From NCBI GenBank assembly GCA_937871645.1, contig CALMPZ010000500.1:1-5075 (forward strand): 5,075 nt of DNA, in the 5' to 3' direction. Positions 1-5,075 of this stretch are shown piece by piece. The notes under the pieces are model-generated. The model was not told where the DNA came from, made no database searches, and saw nothing but the letters and a program-made list of their open reading frames with translations. A program made the position numbers and the translations under genes. Position 1 is the stretch's first letter. Every line of letters begins with the position of its first letter. Origin of the DNA: an uncultured Polymorphobacter sp. Lineage in GTDB: Bacteria; Pseudomonadota; Alphaproteobacteria; Sphingomonadales; Sphingomonadaceae.

Positions 1-1329
1 TACCGCCAGCGCCGCGATGTCGGCGAAGTCGCGGTCGCGCTGCTGCAGGCGATGCCGCCGCACTTCGCGCTGATCGACGCGCAAGCCACGACCGGCGCGT
101 GGATCGCCAGCCGCAACATCCTGCTCGCCGACTATGCCGCGGCACTGCGGTTCGGGGTCGATCCGTCGGCGTCGCCGTTGTTCGCCGCTGTTGCCGCCGC
201 GCTGCCGCTGCCGGCGGCGCATGTTTTTGACGGCGAGATCGCACCGCTGTCCGCCGCCGCGCGGCCGACCCCGATGGCGACCAAGCTGGCGCGCGCGCGT
301 GCCGCCAATGCCGATGTCGCGACACTGACCGCGCCGTGGCTGCAGGCGCTCGACACCGCACAGTTTCCGCCGCTGCATCCGATCGACGCGCGGTTCAACT
401 CGCTGGTTGCCGGGCTGGAGGGCGGGACGCTGCGCCACGGACTCGACTTGCTGGTGGCGCTCGCCGCCGATGCCGTGACCGGCTGGCAGACACTGTTCGA
501 CAAGGACGCGCTGCTGCGCCGCGATGTGGCGCTCGGCATCGAACCGGGTGATGTGCCGACCGCAGCGTTCGACGCAATGGTGGCGTCGCTCGATTCGCTG
601 GCGCCGGTCGCCCGGAGCGCGCCTGAACGCGGCCCGGCGCTACGTTGGCGCAAGATCGGCGGCGCGGTGGTATTCGCCTATGCCTGCGAGCTGGCGATCC
701 CGTTCGATGCCTTCACCGCCAAGGTCGATGTGGCGCACGCCATTTCGTGCATGAACGACTATCTTGGCGGCGTCGTGTTACCGCTGGACAGCGGCCGCCA
801 ACTCGAACGCAACCTCTATCTGCCGCAGCCAAACTACCTCGTGTTGTTCGGTGGCAAGCCGATCGATGTCACCAAGATCGAAGTCGTGCGGCGCGGCGCC
901 GATGCTCATGAACTTTACTGGCAGACGCTGTTCAGCAGCAACGACACCGCGCGCGCCGATGACGGCATCGTGACATTCACGCGCACCGCGCAAGGCACTG
1001 CGGTTGAAATCGTCGGCCAGCAGGATTTCACGCTGCCGCCGTTCTGGCAGTTGTTCGACGTGGGATTGATCCCGGCACTCGAAACCGCACTCGTCACACA
1101 CGCCTATCAAACCTTCTTCCACCGCACGCGCGCCAATTTCGAAGCGCTCGCCGAAGGGCGCAGCATCGCCATCGGCCGCGATGGCGGCCCGGCAACGGCG
1201 CAGACGCTCGAAACGCTGGTGACCCGCGTCACCGAGGCCGCCGAACCCTGGTTGGCGAGGCTGCGGCCGGCGGCGCAGACGACAGCGCTTGCCGATGCCG
1301 ACGGCTATGTCCACGGCGGCGGCGCATGA
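1..1329 (+). CDS. DUF362-like protein with C-terminal SRPBCC-like domain (5' partial)
   Basis: The frame is open from base 1, so the gene starts upstream; the ATG at 52 is probably internal, because the 17 codons before it are open and join smoothly to the domain. 442 residues are visible. Residues about 18-65 (ALIDA, then an alternating hydrophobic strand and a GVDP turn) resemble the end of a DUF362 domain, a family of unknown function often found with iron-sulfur proteins. After a helical linker, about 212-387 resemble an SRPBCC/START-like hydrophobic-ligand-binding fold: the strand-rich stretch, an ELYWQTLFSSND segment, a FTLPPFWQLFD segment and a long C-terminal helix ending FFHRTRANFEALAEGR. 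No cysteine cluster, signal peptide or membrane helix is visible. The stop overlaps the next start by 4 bases (ATGA), which indicates coupled translation with the dehydrogenase. The coding call is firm; the domain assignment is by recollection of family patterns, and the function is unknown. Confidence 0.85.
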   Translation, partial: YRQRRDVGEVAVALLQAMPPHFALIDAQATTGAWIASRNILLADYAAALRFGVDPSASPLFAAVAAALPLPAAHVFDGEIAPLSAAARPTPMATKLARARAANADVATLTAPWLQALDTAQFPPLHPIDARFNSLVAGLEGGTLRHGLDLLVALAADAVTGWQTLFDKDALLRRDVALGIEPGDVPTAAFDAMVASLDSLAPVARSAPERGPALRWRKIGGAVVFAYACELAIPFDAFTAKVDVAHAISCMNDYLGGVVLPLDSGRQLERNLYLPQPNYLVLFGGKPIDVTKIEVVRRGADAHELYWQTLFSSNDTARADDGIVTFTRTAQGTAVEIVGQQDFTLPPFWQLFDVGLIPALETALVTHAYQTFFHRTRANFEALAEGRSIAIGRDGGPATAQTLETLVTRVTEAAEPWLARLRPAAQTTALADADGYVHGGGA

Positions 1330-2378
1330 AGCTCGCGGTCACCGGCGCGGCTGGCCTGATCGGCGCGCATGTCGTGCGCGCTGCTGTCGGCGCCGGGGTG
1401 CCGGTGCGTGGCGTCGTGCGTGAAACCAGCAATCTGGCAGCGCTCGCCGGCGTCGAGGCGCCGGTGGTTCACGCCGATGTGCTCGGGCCGCGCGAGCTAC
1501 TCGAAGCCGCGTTCGACGGCGTCGACACCGTCATCCATACCGCCGCAACCTTTGCCTATGGCGGCGACGGCGCGGCGCTGCACCGCGTCGCGACGCAGGG
1601 CACGCAGGCCGTCATCGCAGCCGCCGCCGCCGTGGGGGTGCGCCGCGTCGTGGTGACATCATCATCGGTGGTGTTCGGCTATGCCGATGACGCGCGCGTC
1701 ATCGACGAAAGCGCCGGGCTTGCCGACCCCGCCGGCCAGCCCGCCTATGTCGGCGCCAAGATCGCGCAGGACCGCGACGCGCTTGCGCTGGCGGACAAGC
1801 ACGCCGTCGAGCTCGTGCTCGCCTGCCCGACGATGTCGGTGGGCGGCATCGCCACCACACTCGGCCCGAGCAATGCGCTGATCACCGCCTATGTCGCCGA
1901 CCTGACGCGCAGTACCTATCCCGGCGGCTGCAACATCGTCAGCGCCGCCGATGTCGGCGCGGCACACCTGCTGCTCGCGCAGCGCGGCAAGCCAAGCGAA
2001 CATTATCTGCTCGGCAGCGAGAATCTGGCGTGGTGCGATATCCATGCGCTGATCGGCGTGCTCACCGGGGTCGGCGGGCCGCATGGCGAAATCGGCGCGC
2101 GCGTCGCCGGGCTGGCGGCTGCCGCTGAGGAATGGCGCGCCACGCTGACCGGCAAGCCGGCGCTGTCGAGCCGCGAGCAGGCGTCGATGCTCGGGCGCTT
2201 TTACTGGTACGACCATGGTCGCGCGGCCGCACTCGGCTATGCGCCGCGGCCCGCCGCGCAGGCGCTGATCGAGGCGGTGTCGTGGCTGGCCGCCAGCCCG
2301 CACATCAGCCGCGAAGCCCGCGCCACGATGCGGCTTGCCGATGTCGTCCAGCGCGTGCGCTACGGGTCGGCCGCATGA
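1326..2378 (+). CDS. NAD(P)-dependent epimerase/dehydratase-family oxidoreductase (extended SDR)
   Basis: A complete 350-residue protein, the usual length for extended short-chain dehydrogenases of the dihydroflavonol-4-reductase / 3-beta-hydroxysteroid dehydrogenase type. The N-terminal Rossmann motif TGAAGLIG is at residues 6-13. Arg32 just after the second strand hints at NADP preference, and Asp51 sits where the family contacts adenine. The strand VVVTSSSVVFG (108-118) carries the catalytic serine, and Y141-V-G-A-K145 is the YxxxK active site, so all catalytic residues are present. The C-terminal part (FYWYDHGRAAALGYAPRP, 292-309, then a helix ending in SPHISRE) is the substrate-binding region typical of this subgroup. 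It is probably a soluble cytoplasmic enzyme that oxidises or reduces a hydroxyl/keto group; the substrate is unknown. The start is set by the 4-base overlap with the upstream stop, and the gene ends in the same kind of overlap with the SRPBCC gene, so it is the middle of a tight operon. Confidence 0.93.
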   Translation: MKLAVTGAAGLIGAHVVRAAVGAGVPVRGVVRETSNLAALAGVEAPVVHADVLGPRELLEAAFDGVDTVIHTAATFAYGGDGAALHRVATQGTQAVIAAAAAVGVRRVVVTSSSVVFGYADDARVIDESAGLADPAGQPAYVGAKIAQDRDALALADKHAVELVLACPTMSVGGIATTLGPSNALITAYVADLTRSTYPGGCNIVSAADVGAAHLLLAQRGKPSEHYLLGSENLAWCDIHALIGVLTGVGGPHGEIGARVAGLAAAAEEWRATLTGKPALSSREQASMLGRFYWYDHGRAAALGYAPRPAAQALIEAVSWLAASPHISREARATMRLADVVQRVRYGSAA

Positions 2379-2896
2379 AGCCGTTTTCGGCGTTGGTCAT
2401 TCTGCGCAGCCCGCCCGAAACGCTGTTCCTGGCGATGCGCGACCGGCTGGGCGAAATCGCGCCGCAGCTCAAGGACATCAGCGCCATCGACGAAATCGAG
2501 CGCGCCGACACTGTCGACGGAGTCGCCATCACCAACCGCTGGCAGGCGCGCCAGACGGTGCCGGTGATGCTGCAGGCGCGGCTCGGGGCACGCGACATCG
2601 CCTGGATCGACCGCGCCGTCTGGGACGCAGCGACGCTGACCTGCCACTGGACGATCGAGCCATTGATCGGCGAAGGTGCCATTACCTGCACCGGCAGCAC
2701 GCGCTTCGAGACGGCGATGGCGGGGCGCGGCTGCCGCGCGCTGTTCGAAGGCATGCTGACCATCGATCCGGCGTTCATCGGTTCGGTCGTGGGACCCTTC
2801 GAGGCACCCGTGACGGCGCTGGTTCAAGCGGTGGCGACGGTGATGATCCCGTCGAATTTCCGCGCGGCGGCCGAGGCGGCCGCCCATCTGACTTAA
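2375..2896 (+). CDS. SRPBCC-family (START/Bet v1-like) protein
   Basis: A 173-residue protein with the layout of a single SRPBCC domain. The first strand (MKPFSALVILRSPPETLFLAM) has the usual PPE turn leading into helix 1. Then come antiparallel strands (AITNRWQARQTVP, IAWIDRAVWDAATLTCHWTIEP, AITCTGSTRFETA, CRALFEGMLTID) and a long C-terminal helix from about residue 140 that would close the ligand pocket. The family binds lipids, sterols, polyketides or other hydrophobic ligands, and some members are cyclases or aromatases; no catalytic signature is recognisable here. The ATG at 2375 is chosen because it overlaps the dehydrogenase stop by 4 bases and begins exactly at strand 1; the same frame is open further upstream, but that stretch is a shadow of the dehydrogenase gene. 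The last 40 codons overlap the convergent propeller gene. It could cooperate with the SRPBCC-like half of the first gene. Confidence 0.88.
   Translation: MKPFSALVILRSPPETLFLAMRDRLGEIAPQLKDISAIDEIERADTVDGVAITNRWQARQTVPVMLQARLGARDIAWIDRAVWDAATLTCHWTIEPLIGEGAITCTGSTRFETAMAGRGCRALFEGMLTIDPAFIGSVVGPFEAPVTALVQAVATVMIPSNFRAAAEAAAHLT
2775..2896. other. 122-base tail-to-tail coding overlap
   Basis: The stop of the propeller gene (TCA on the + strand at 2775-2777) lies inside the SRPBCC gene, whose own TAA is at 2894-2896. On the + strand the region encodes the C-terminal helix of the SRPBCC fold. On the - strand it encodes a low-complexity tail (GRPPRPPRGN and onward). The + frame looks like the constrained one. 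The propeller gene seems to have lost an earlier stop and read through; TAA triplets occur out of frame just before the overlap, so a small indel could have produced this. Confidence 0.8.
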
Positions 2897-4157
2897 CGAC
2901 AACTGGCTTAGTTTCGACCAGCGCGGCGTGATGGAAGCCCAATCGCGGGTCGGCCGACGCCGCCATCCACGGGAAATAGTCCTGGATCGGCGGCATATCG
3001 ACCGACAGCCGCAACTCCCCCGAAGGATAATCGTAGACGCTGATGCGGTTGAGGCCGCGGTTGGCGGTAAACAGCAGCTTGCCATCCGCCGACAGCGCGC
3101 AGCCGTAGATCGAATCGAGCAAGGTGCCGCGGCTGATCATCAGCGCGCCGACGAAGTGCCGACTGTTGGTGAAGATGTTGCCGCGCGCCAGCGTGCCGCC
3201 GACGGTGGCGGCGACTTCGCGCGGGTGGCGGATCTGGCCCGCCAGCCCCGGCCGTTCATCAATGACGATGCGCCAACTGGCAAAGTCCTTGAGCGAGATG
3301 CCGATGACGGTCTGGCTGCCGCCGGTGCAGAACAGCAACTCACTGTCCGACAGGATGACATCGGAGTTGATATGTGCCGGAATATCGCGTCCGGCGACCC
3401 AGTGGCGCCGCACGCGGGCGGTGGCGAGGTCGATTTCGAACGCATATTGCTTGAGCCACGCCATGCCCCATTCGTGCCAGTCGTCGCCGTCCTGCGGCGC
3501 GACGCGGAACGACACCGCATAGAGCAGGTCCTCGGTCGGGTGCGCGACGATGTGCCAGCAGGTCGCGGGCAGGTCGACGATGCGCACCGTGTCGGTCTCG
3601 CGGTCCCAGATGCCGATGTGACGCGCCTCGCCGGCCTTGCCGTCGGCGGGCTGGTCCATCGAGCCATAGGCGATGTAGCGCCCAGATGCCGAGCGCTTGA
3701 TGGCGTGCGGCAGCTTGACGCCGTGTTTGCGCAATTGTTCGGGCGCCGCCAGCCGGTCGGCGTCGAACGCCACGAAATGCTCACCGACCGCCGCGATGAA
3801 CTGCCGCGGCCCGGTCCACACCAGATGCGTGCTGCCCTGCAGCGAGGTGCGCGGACATTCGAACGCCAGCGTCGATTGCCGCGCCACCTCGTCGAGCGTC
3901 CGCAGGTCATAAAGCAGCAAATGCTGGCCGGCGTTGCCGAGGAAGCCGAGCCCGGTTTCGGGCTGCACCGCCACCGCATGCCCGGCGCCGACGCCGTCAA
4001 AATAGCGGATCTTCCACGCATAGGCGTTGCTGACGGGGTCGTAGCGGAAGCAGCATACCCCCGCCATGCCTTCGAGCCCGTTGATGCCGCTGCCATCGAG
4101 CGCGACATGAAAGTCATAGGCAAAGCTGGCTACCGCGGCAGTGGGTTCGCTGACCAT
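2775..4157 (-). CDS. Predicted seven-bladed beta-propeller protein (YVTN/WD40-like), function unknown
   Basis: With the ATG at 4157 the protein is 460 residues; an in-frame TTG at 4220 would add 21. Neither start has a clear Shine-Dalgarno sequence. ATG is preferred because the extra residues look non-conserved and the frame closes with a stop shortly above the TTG. Residues from about 55 to 410 show repeated blades of 40-70 residues, each with an inner strand, a D/G turn, and an outer strand ending in a pattern such as LLLYD, FVAFD, IGIWD, FEID or ISVYD. Five successive blades begin with histidine at the same place (H60, H111, H151, H202, H262); a later blade has Cys353 (CALSADGKLLFTANRG, nearest to YVTN). 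There is no signal peptide or membrane segment, so it is probably cytoplasmic. The last 40 residues are rich in Pro, Arg and Ser and lie in the overlap with the SRPBCC gene. No enzyme family is clear; lyase- or lactonase-like propellers are alternatives. Confidence 0.82.
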   Translation of the reverse strand: MVSEPTAAVASFAYDFHVALDGSGINGLEGMAGVCCFRYDPVSNAYAWKIRYFDGVGAGHAVAVQPETGLGFLGNAGQHLLLYDLRTLDEVARQSTLAFECPRTSLQGSTHLVWTGPRQFIAAVGEHFVAFDADRLAAPEQLRKHGVKLPHAIKRSASGRYIAYGSMDQPADGKAGEARHIGIWDRETDTVRIVDLPATCWHIVAHPTEDLLYAVSFRVAPQDGDDWHEWGMAWLKQYAFEIDLATARVRRHWVAGRDIPAHINSDVILSDSELLFCTGGSQTVIGISLKDFASWRIVIDERPGLAGQIRHPREVAATVGGTLARGNIFTNSRHFVGALMISRGTLLDSIYGCALSADGKLLFTANRGLNRISVYDYPSGELRLSVDMPPIQDYFPWMAASADPRLGFHHAALVETKPVVVKSDGRPPRPPRGNSTGSSPSPPLEPAPSRVPRRVPRPNR

Positions 4158-4216
4158 AATAACTTGACCATAGCATCGAGTCGGTAGCGACACATCACCG
4201 AACTTTGTGAGCCTTG

Positions 4217-4224
4217 CCAATTGG
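4217..4224. promoter_or_regulatory. CCAATTGG palindrome, possible operator
   Basis: A perfect 8-base palindrome in the divergent intergenic region, flanked by TTGC starting at 4214 and GCAA ending at 4230, so the wider block is an imperfect inverted repeat. It could bind a dimeric regulator of either divergent gene. No specific regulator can be named, and a palindrome this short may be chance. Confidence 0.2.
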
Positions 4225-4255
4225 TTGCAAATCGGTGAAACTCACGGCTTGAGTT

Positions 4256-4261
4256 AAAGGG
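4256..4261 (+). promoter_or_regulatory. Ribosome binding site of the PAP2 gene
   Basis: AAAGGG followed by 7 bases and the ATG at 4269 is a good purine-rich Shine-Dalgarno match at normal spacing. It supports this start over the internal ATG at codon 36. Confidence 0.6.
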
Positions 4262-4268
4262 CGCACCG

Positions 4269-4907
4269 ATGCTTGTCCGGACCCAGAGGCTGCTCGAACA
4301 TGCGCGCGGCCGCGTTGTCGATGCACGCGGCAGAGTCGAGAGTGCGCGCGAGCGCGTCGAAGTCAGCGAGCGCATGCAGCCGCTACGCCTGTGGCTGCTG
4401 ACGCTGTCGTACCGGGAGGTCGCGCTGGTCGCGCGCATCTGCCGCGGCAACCGCCACGCCAGCGTGCGGCGGCTGGCGTTCTTCGTCAGTTGGCTCGGCA
4501 ACGGACTGTTCTATCTGATGTGCGCGGGCCTGCTGCTGTGGCTCGCCGATGCCGGCACGCGGCCGGTGGCGATTGCGGCGGCGGCGATCGGCATCGCGCA
4601 TATCGTCTATCCCTGGATAAAGCTGGCGTGCGGACGGCCACGGCCGTTCGAGATCGATCGCGCGCTGGCGCCGCTGCTGCCGCCGCTCGACCAGCACAGC
4701 TTCCCAAGCGGTCATGCGATGACGCTCACCGCCGCGCTGGTGCCGCTGGCGGTGGCCTGGCCGTTTGCCTGGCCGCTGGTGCTACTCGCATGGGCGGCGA
4801 TGGCGTGGTCGCGCATCGCCTGCGCGCATCACTACCCGAGCGACGTGCTCGCCGGGACGCTGCTGGGTGCCAGCATCGCGATGCCGCTGGCGGTGCTGCT
4901 GCTCTAA
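4269..4907 (+). CDS. PAP2-family membrane phosphatase
   Basis: A 212-residue protein with the complete PAP2 (type 2 phosphatidic acid phosphatase) signature: motif 1, K118 through R125-P126 (KLACGRPRP); motif 2, PSGH at 146-149; motif 3, S181-R182 to H188 and D192 (SRIACAHHYPSD). H149 and H188 are the expected catalytic histidines and D192 the supporting acid. Hydrophobic segments at about 68-93, 97-117, 151-180 and 192-212 indicate an inner-membrane protein. The family removes phosphate from lipid phosphates such as phosphatidic acid or undecaprenyl diphosphate; the substrate here is not decided. Residues 1-36 form a charged, heptad-like helix before the membrane part, which is unusual for this family. 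The start is supported by an AAAGGG ribosome binding site; a shorter protein from Met36 would keep all catalytic motifs. It is divergent from the propeller gene and may share its regulatory region. Confidence 0.93.
   Translation: MLVRTQRLLEHARGRVVDARGRVESARERVEVSERMQPLRLWLLTLSYREVALVARICRGNRHASVRRLAFFVSWLGNGLFYLMCAGLLLWLADAGTRPVAIAAAAIGIAHIVYPWIKLACGRPRPFEIDRALAPLLPPLDQHSFPSGHAMTLTAALVPLAVAWPFAWPLVLLAWAAMAWSRIACAHHYPSDVLAGTLLGASIAMPLAVLLL
4302..4364 (+). repeat. Three 21-base in-frame repeats encoding a heptad motif
   Basis: Codons 12-32 of the PAP2 gene encode ARGRVVD, ARGRVES and ARERVEV, three near-identical seven-residue units followed by SER. Valine recurs every seven residues among Arg and Glu, the pattern of a short amphipathic helix or coiled coil. 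The DNA copies are degenerate, so this looks like an old duplication or selection on the protein rather than a recent tandem expansion. Confidence 0.6.
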
Positions 4908-4991
4908 CGGCCCGCCGCGCCGAATTGTCACTTGCCTTCGAACGCAAAGCATTGAATTGAATATGTTGTTGCGTTTCGGGGGCTGACGAAC
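4908..4991. promoter_or_regulatory. Intergenic gap with AT-rich patch before the regulator gene
   Basis: 84 bases between the PAP2 stop and the regulator start. The right half holds an AT-rich patch at about 4951-4968 with TTGAATTGAAT, a direct repeat of TTGAA, standing out from the GC-rich surroundings. TTGTCA at 4925-4930 and TTGCCT at 4932-4937 could act as -35 elements, but no good -10 lies 17 bases away (AATTGA at 4955 is the nearest). It probably contains the regulator's promoter. No convincing terminator hairpin with a T-tract follows the PAP2 stop. Confidence 0.35.
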
Positions 4992-5075
4992 ATGCGCTAT
5001 GCACGCGCTGACCGGCTGATCCAGCTGGCGCTGGAAATGCAGGCCGCGCGCGGCGGGCTGACCTTGACCGACATC
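4992..5075 (+). CDS. Probable helix-turn-helix (WYL-type) transcriptional regulator, 3' partial
   Basis: Only the first 28 codons are present; the reading frame is open to the window end. The peptide begins MRYARADRLIQLALEMQAAR and continues GGLTLTDI. This resembles the first helix and start of the second helix of the N-terminal HTH domain of YafY/WYL-type regulators (a basic start, an RLxxLxLxLQ helix, then GLTLxDI). These proteins bind DNA through this domain and sense a ligand or nucleic acid with a C-terminal WYL domain, which would lie beyond the window. A GGGGG run about 9 bases upstream of the ATG may serve as a weak ribosome binding site. Another HTH family is possible because so little is visible. 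Confidence 0.6.
   Translation, partial: MRYARADRLIQLALEMQAARGGLTLTDI

Larger units (their letters stand above)
4158..4268. promoter_or_regulatory. Divergent intergenic region between propeller and PAP2 genes
   Basis: These 111 bases are less GC-rich than the flanking genes and must hold the promoters of both divergent genes, unless the propeller gene starts at the TTG at 4220. No consensus -35/-10 pair with good spacing is visible on the + strand. On the - strand, 4167-4172 reads TATGGT preceded by TG and one base, a possible extended -10 whose transcript would begin almost at the ATG at 4157 and so be nearly leaderless. A perfect 8-base palindrome, CCAATTGG, lies at 4217-4224 with TTGC and GCAA just outside it. 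The location is sound as a regulatory region; the individual elements are weak. Confidence 0.45.

Noticed and set aside
778..1314. A 178-codon open frame antisense to the DUF362-SRPBCC gene
   Set aside because: Arg/Gly/Ala-rich product with no family pattern, embedded opposite a well-formed protein and ending inside it.
2132..2374. N-terminal extension of the SRPBCC frame upstream of its ATG
   Set aside because: It is an open shadow phase inside the dehydrogenase gene; the SRPBCC fold begins exactly at the ATG at 2375 with an ATGA overlap.
2866..2884. Perfect 7-base hairpin (GGCGGCC with a 5-base loop) near the SRPBCC stop, considered as a terminator
   Set aside because: No T-tract follows on either strand, and it is explained by a run of Ala codons (AAEAAA) in the C-terminal helix.
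2908..2926. CTGG / CCAG inverted repeat just after the SRPBCC stop
   Set aside because: Only a 4-base stem with an 11-base loop and no T-tract, and it lies inside the propeller gene; too weak for a terminator.
3140..4123. A 327-codon open frame on the - strand in another phase of the propeller gene
   Set aside because: The product is a Ser/Arg/Pro-rich, low-complexity shadow without a domain, while the other phase has propeller repeats.
2928..4187. A 419-codon open frame on the + strand opposite the propeller gene
   Set aside because: It lies almost wholly antisense to a gene with clear blade repeats; its product is Arg-rich with no recognisable fold, as expected of a shadow frame in GC-rich DNA.
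4963..4986. A seven-residue mini-ORF (MLLRFGG) before the regulator gene, considered as a leader peptide
   Set aside because: No ribosome binding site and no attenuator-like hairpins; a short frame like this is expected by chance.

Overview
The window is GC-rich throughout (roughly two-thirds G+C by eye) and densely coded. Codon style, the alanine/arginine-rich proteins and the gene families suggest an alphaproteobacterium, perhaps a sphingomonad. That placement is inference, since no rRNA or phylogenetic marker is present. I see no tRNA, rRNA, CRISPR array, insertion sequence or phage gene.

Left part (1-2896, + strand): three genes run head to tail and look like one operon. The first is the 3' part of a gene for a DUF362-like protein whose C-terminal half resembles an SRPBCC (START/Bet v1-like) lipid-binding fold. 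The second is an NAD(P)-dependent extended short-chain dehydrogenase (epimerase / dihydroflavonol-reductase type). The third is a stand-alone SRPBCC protein. Both junctions are 4-base ATGA stop/start overlaps, so the genes are probably translationally coupled. One sugar- or sterol-type oxidoreductase with two predicted hydrophobic-ligand-binding modules suggests a pathway on a small hydrophobic molecule, but the substrate cannot be read from the sequence.

Middle part (2775-4157 or 4220, - strand): a convergent gene encodes a predicted seven-bladed beta-propeller protein with a histidine recurring at the same place in five successive blades. Its 3' end runs 122 bases into the SRPBCC gene on the opposite strand and encodes a Pro/Arg-rich tail. 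A divergent intergenic region of about 111 bases separates it from the next gene.

Right part (4269-5075, + strand): a complete PAP2-family membrane phosphatase with an unusual N-terminal heptad-repeat segment is followed by an 84-base gap with an AT-rich patch. The first 28 codons of a probable helix-turn-helix (WYL-type) regulator follow and are cut by the window end.

The best candidates for something undescribed are the DUF362-SRPBCC/SDR/SRPBCC operon with its overlapping convergent propeller gene, and the histidine-lined propeller itself. Neither is proven to be a functional system from this sequence alone.
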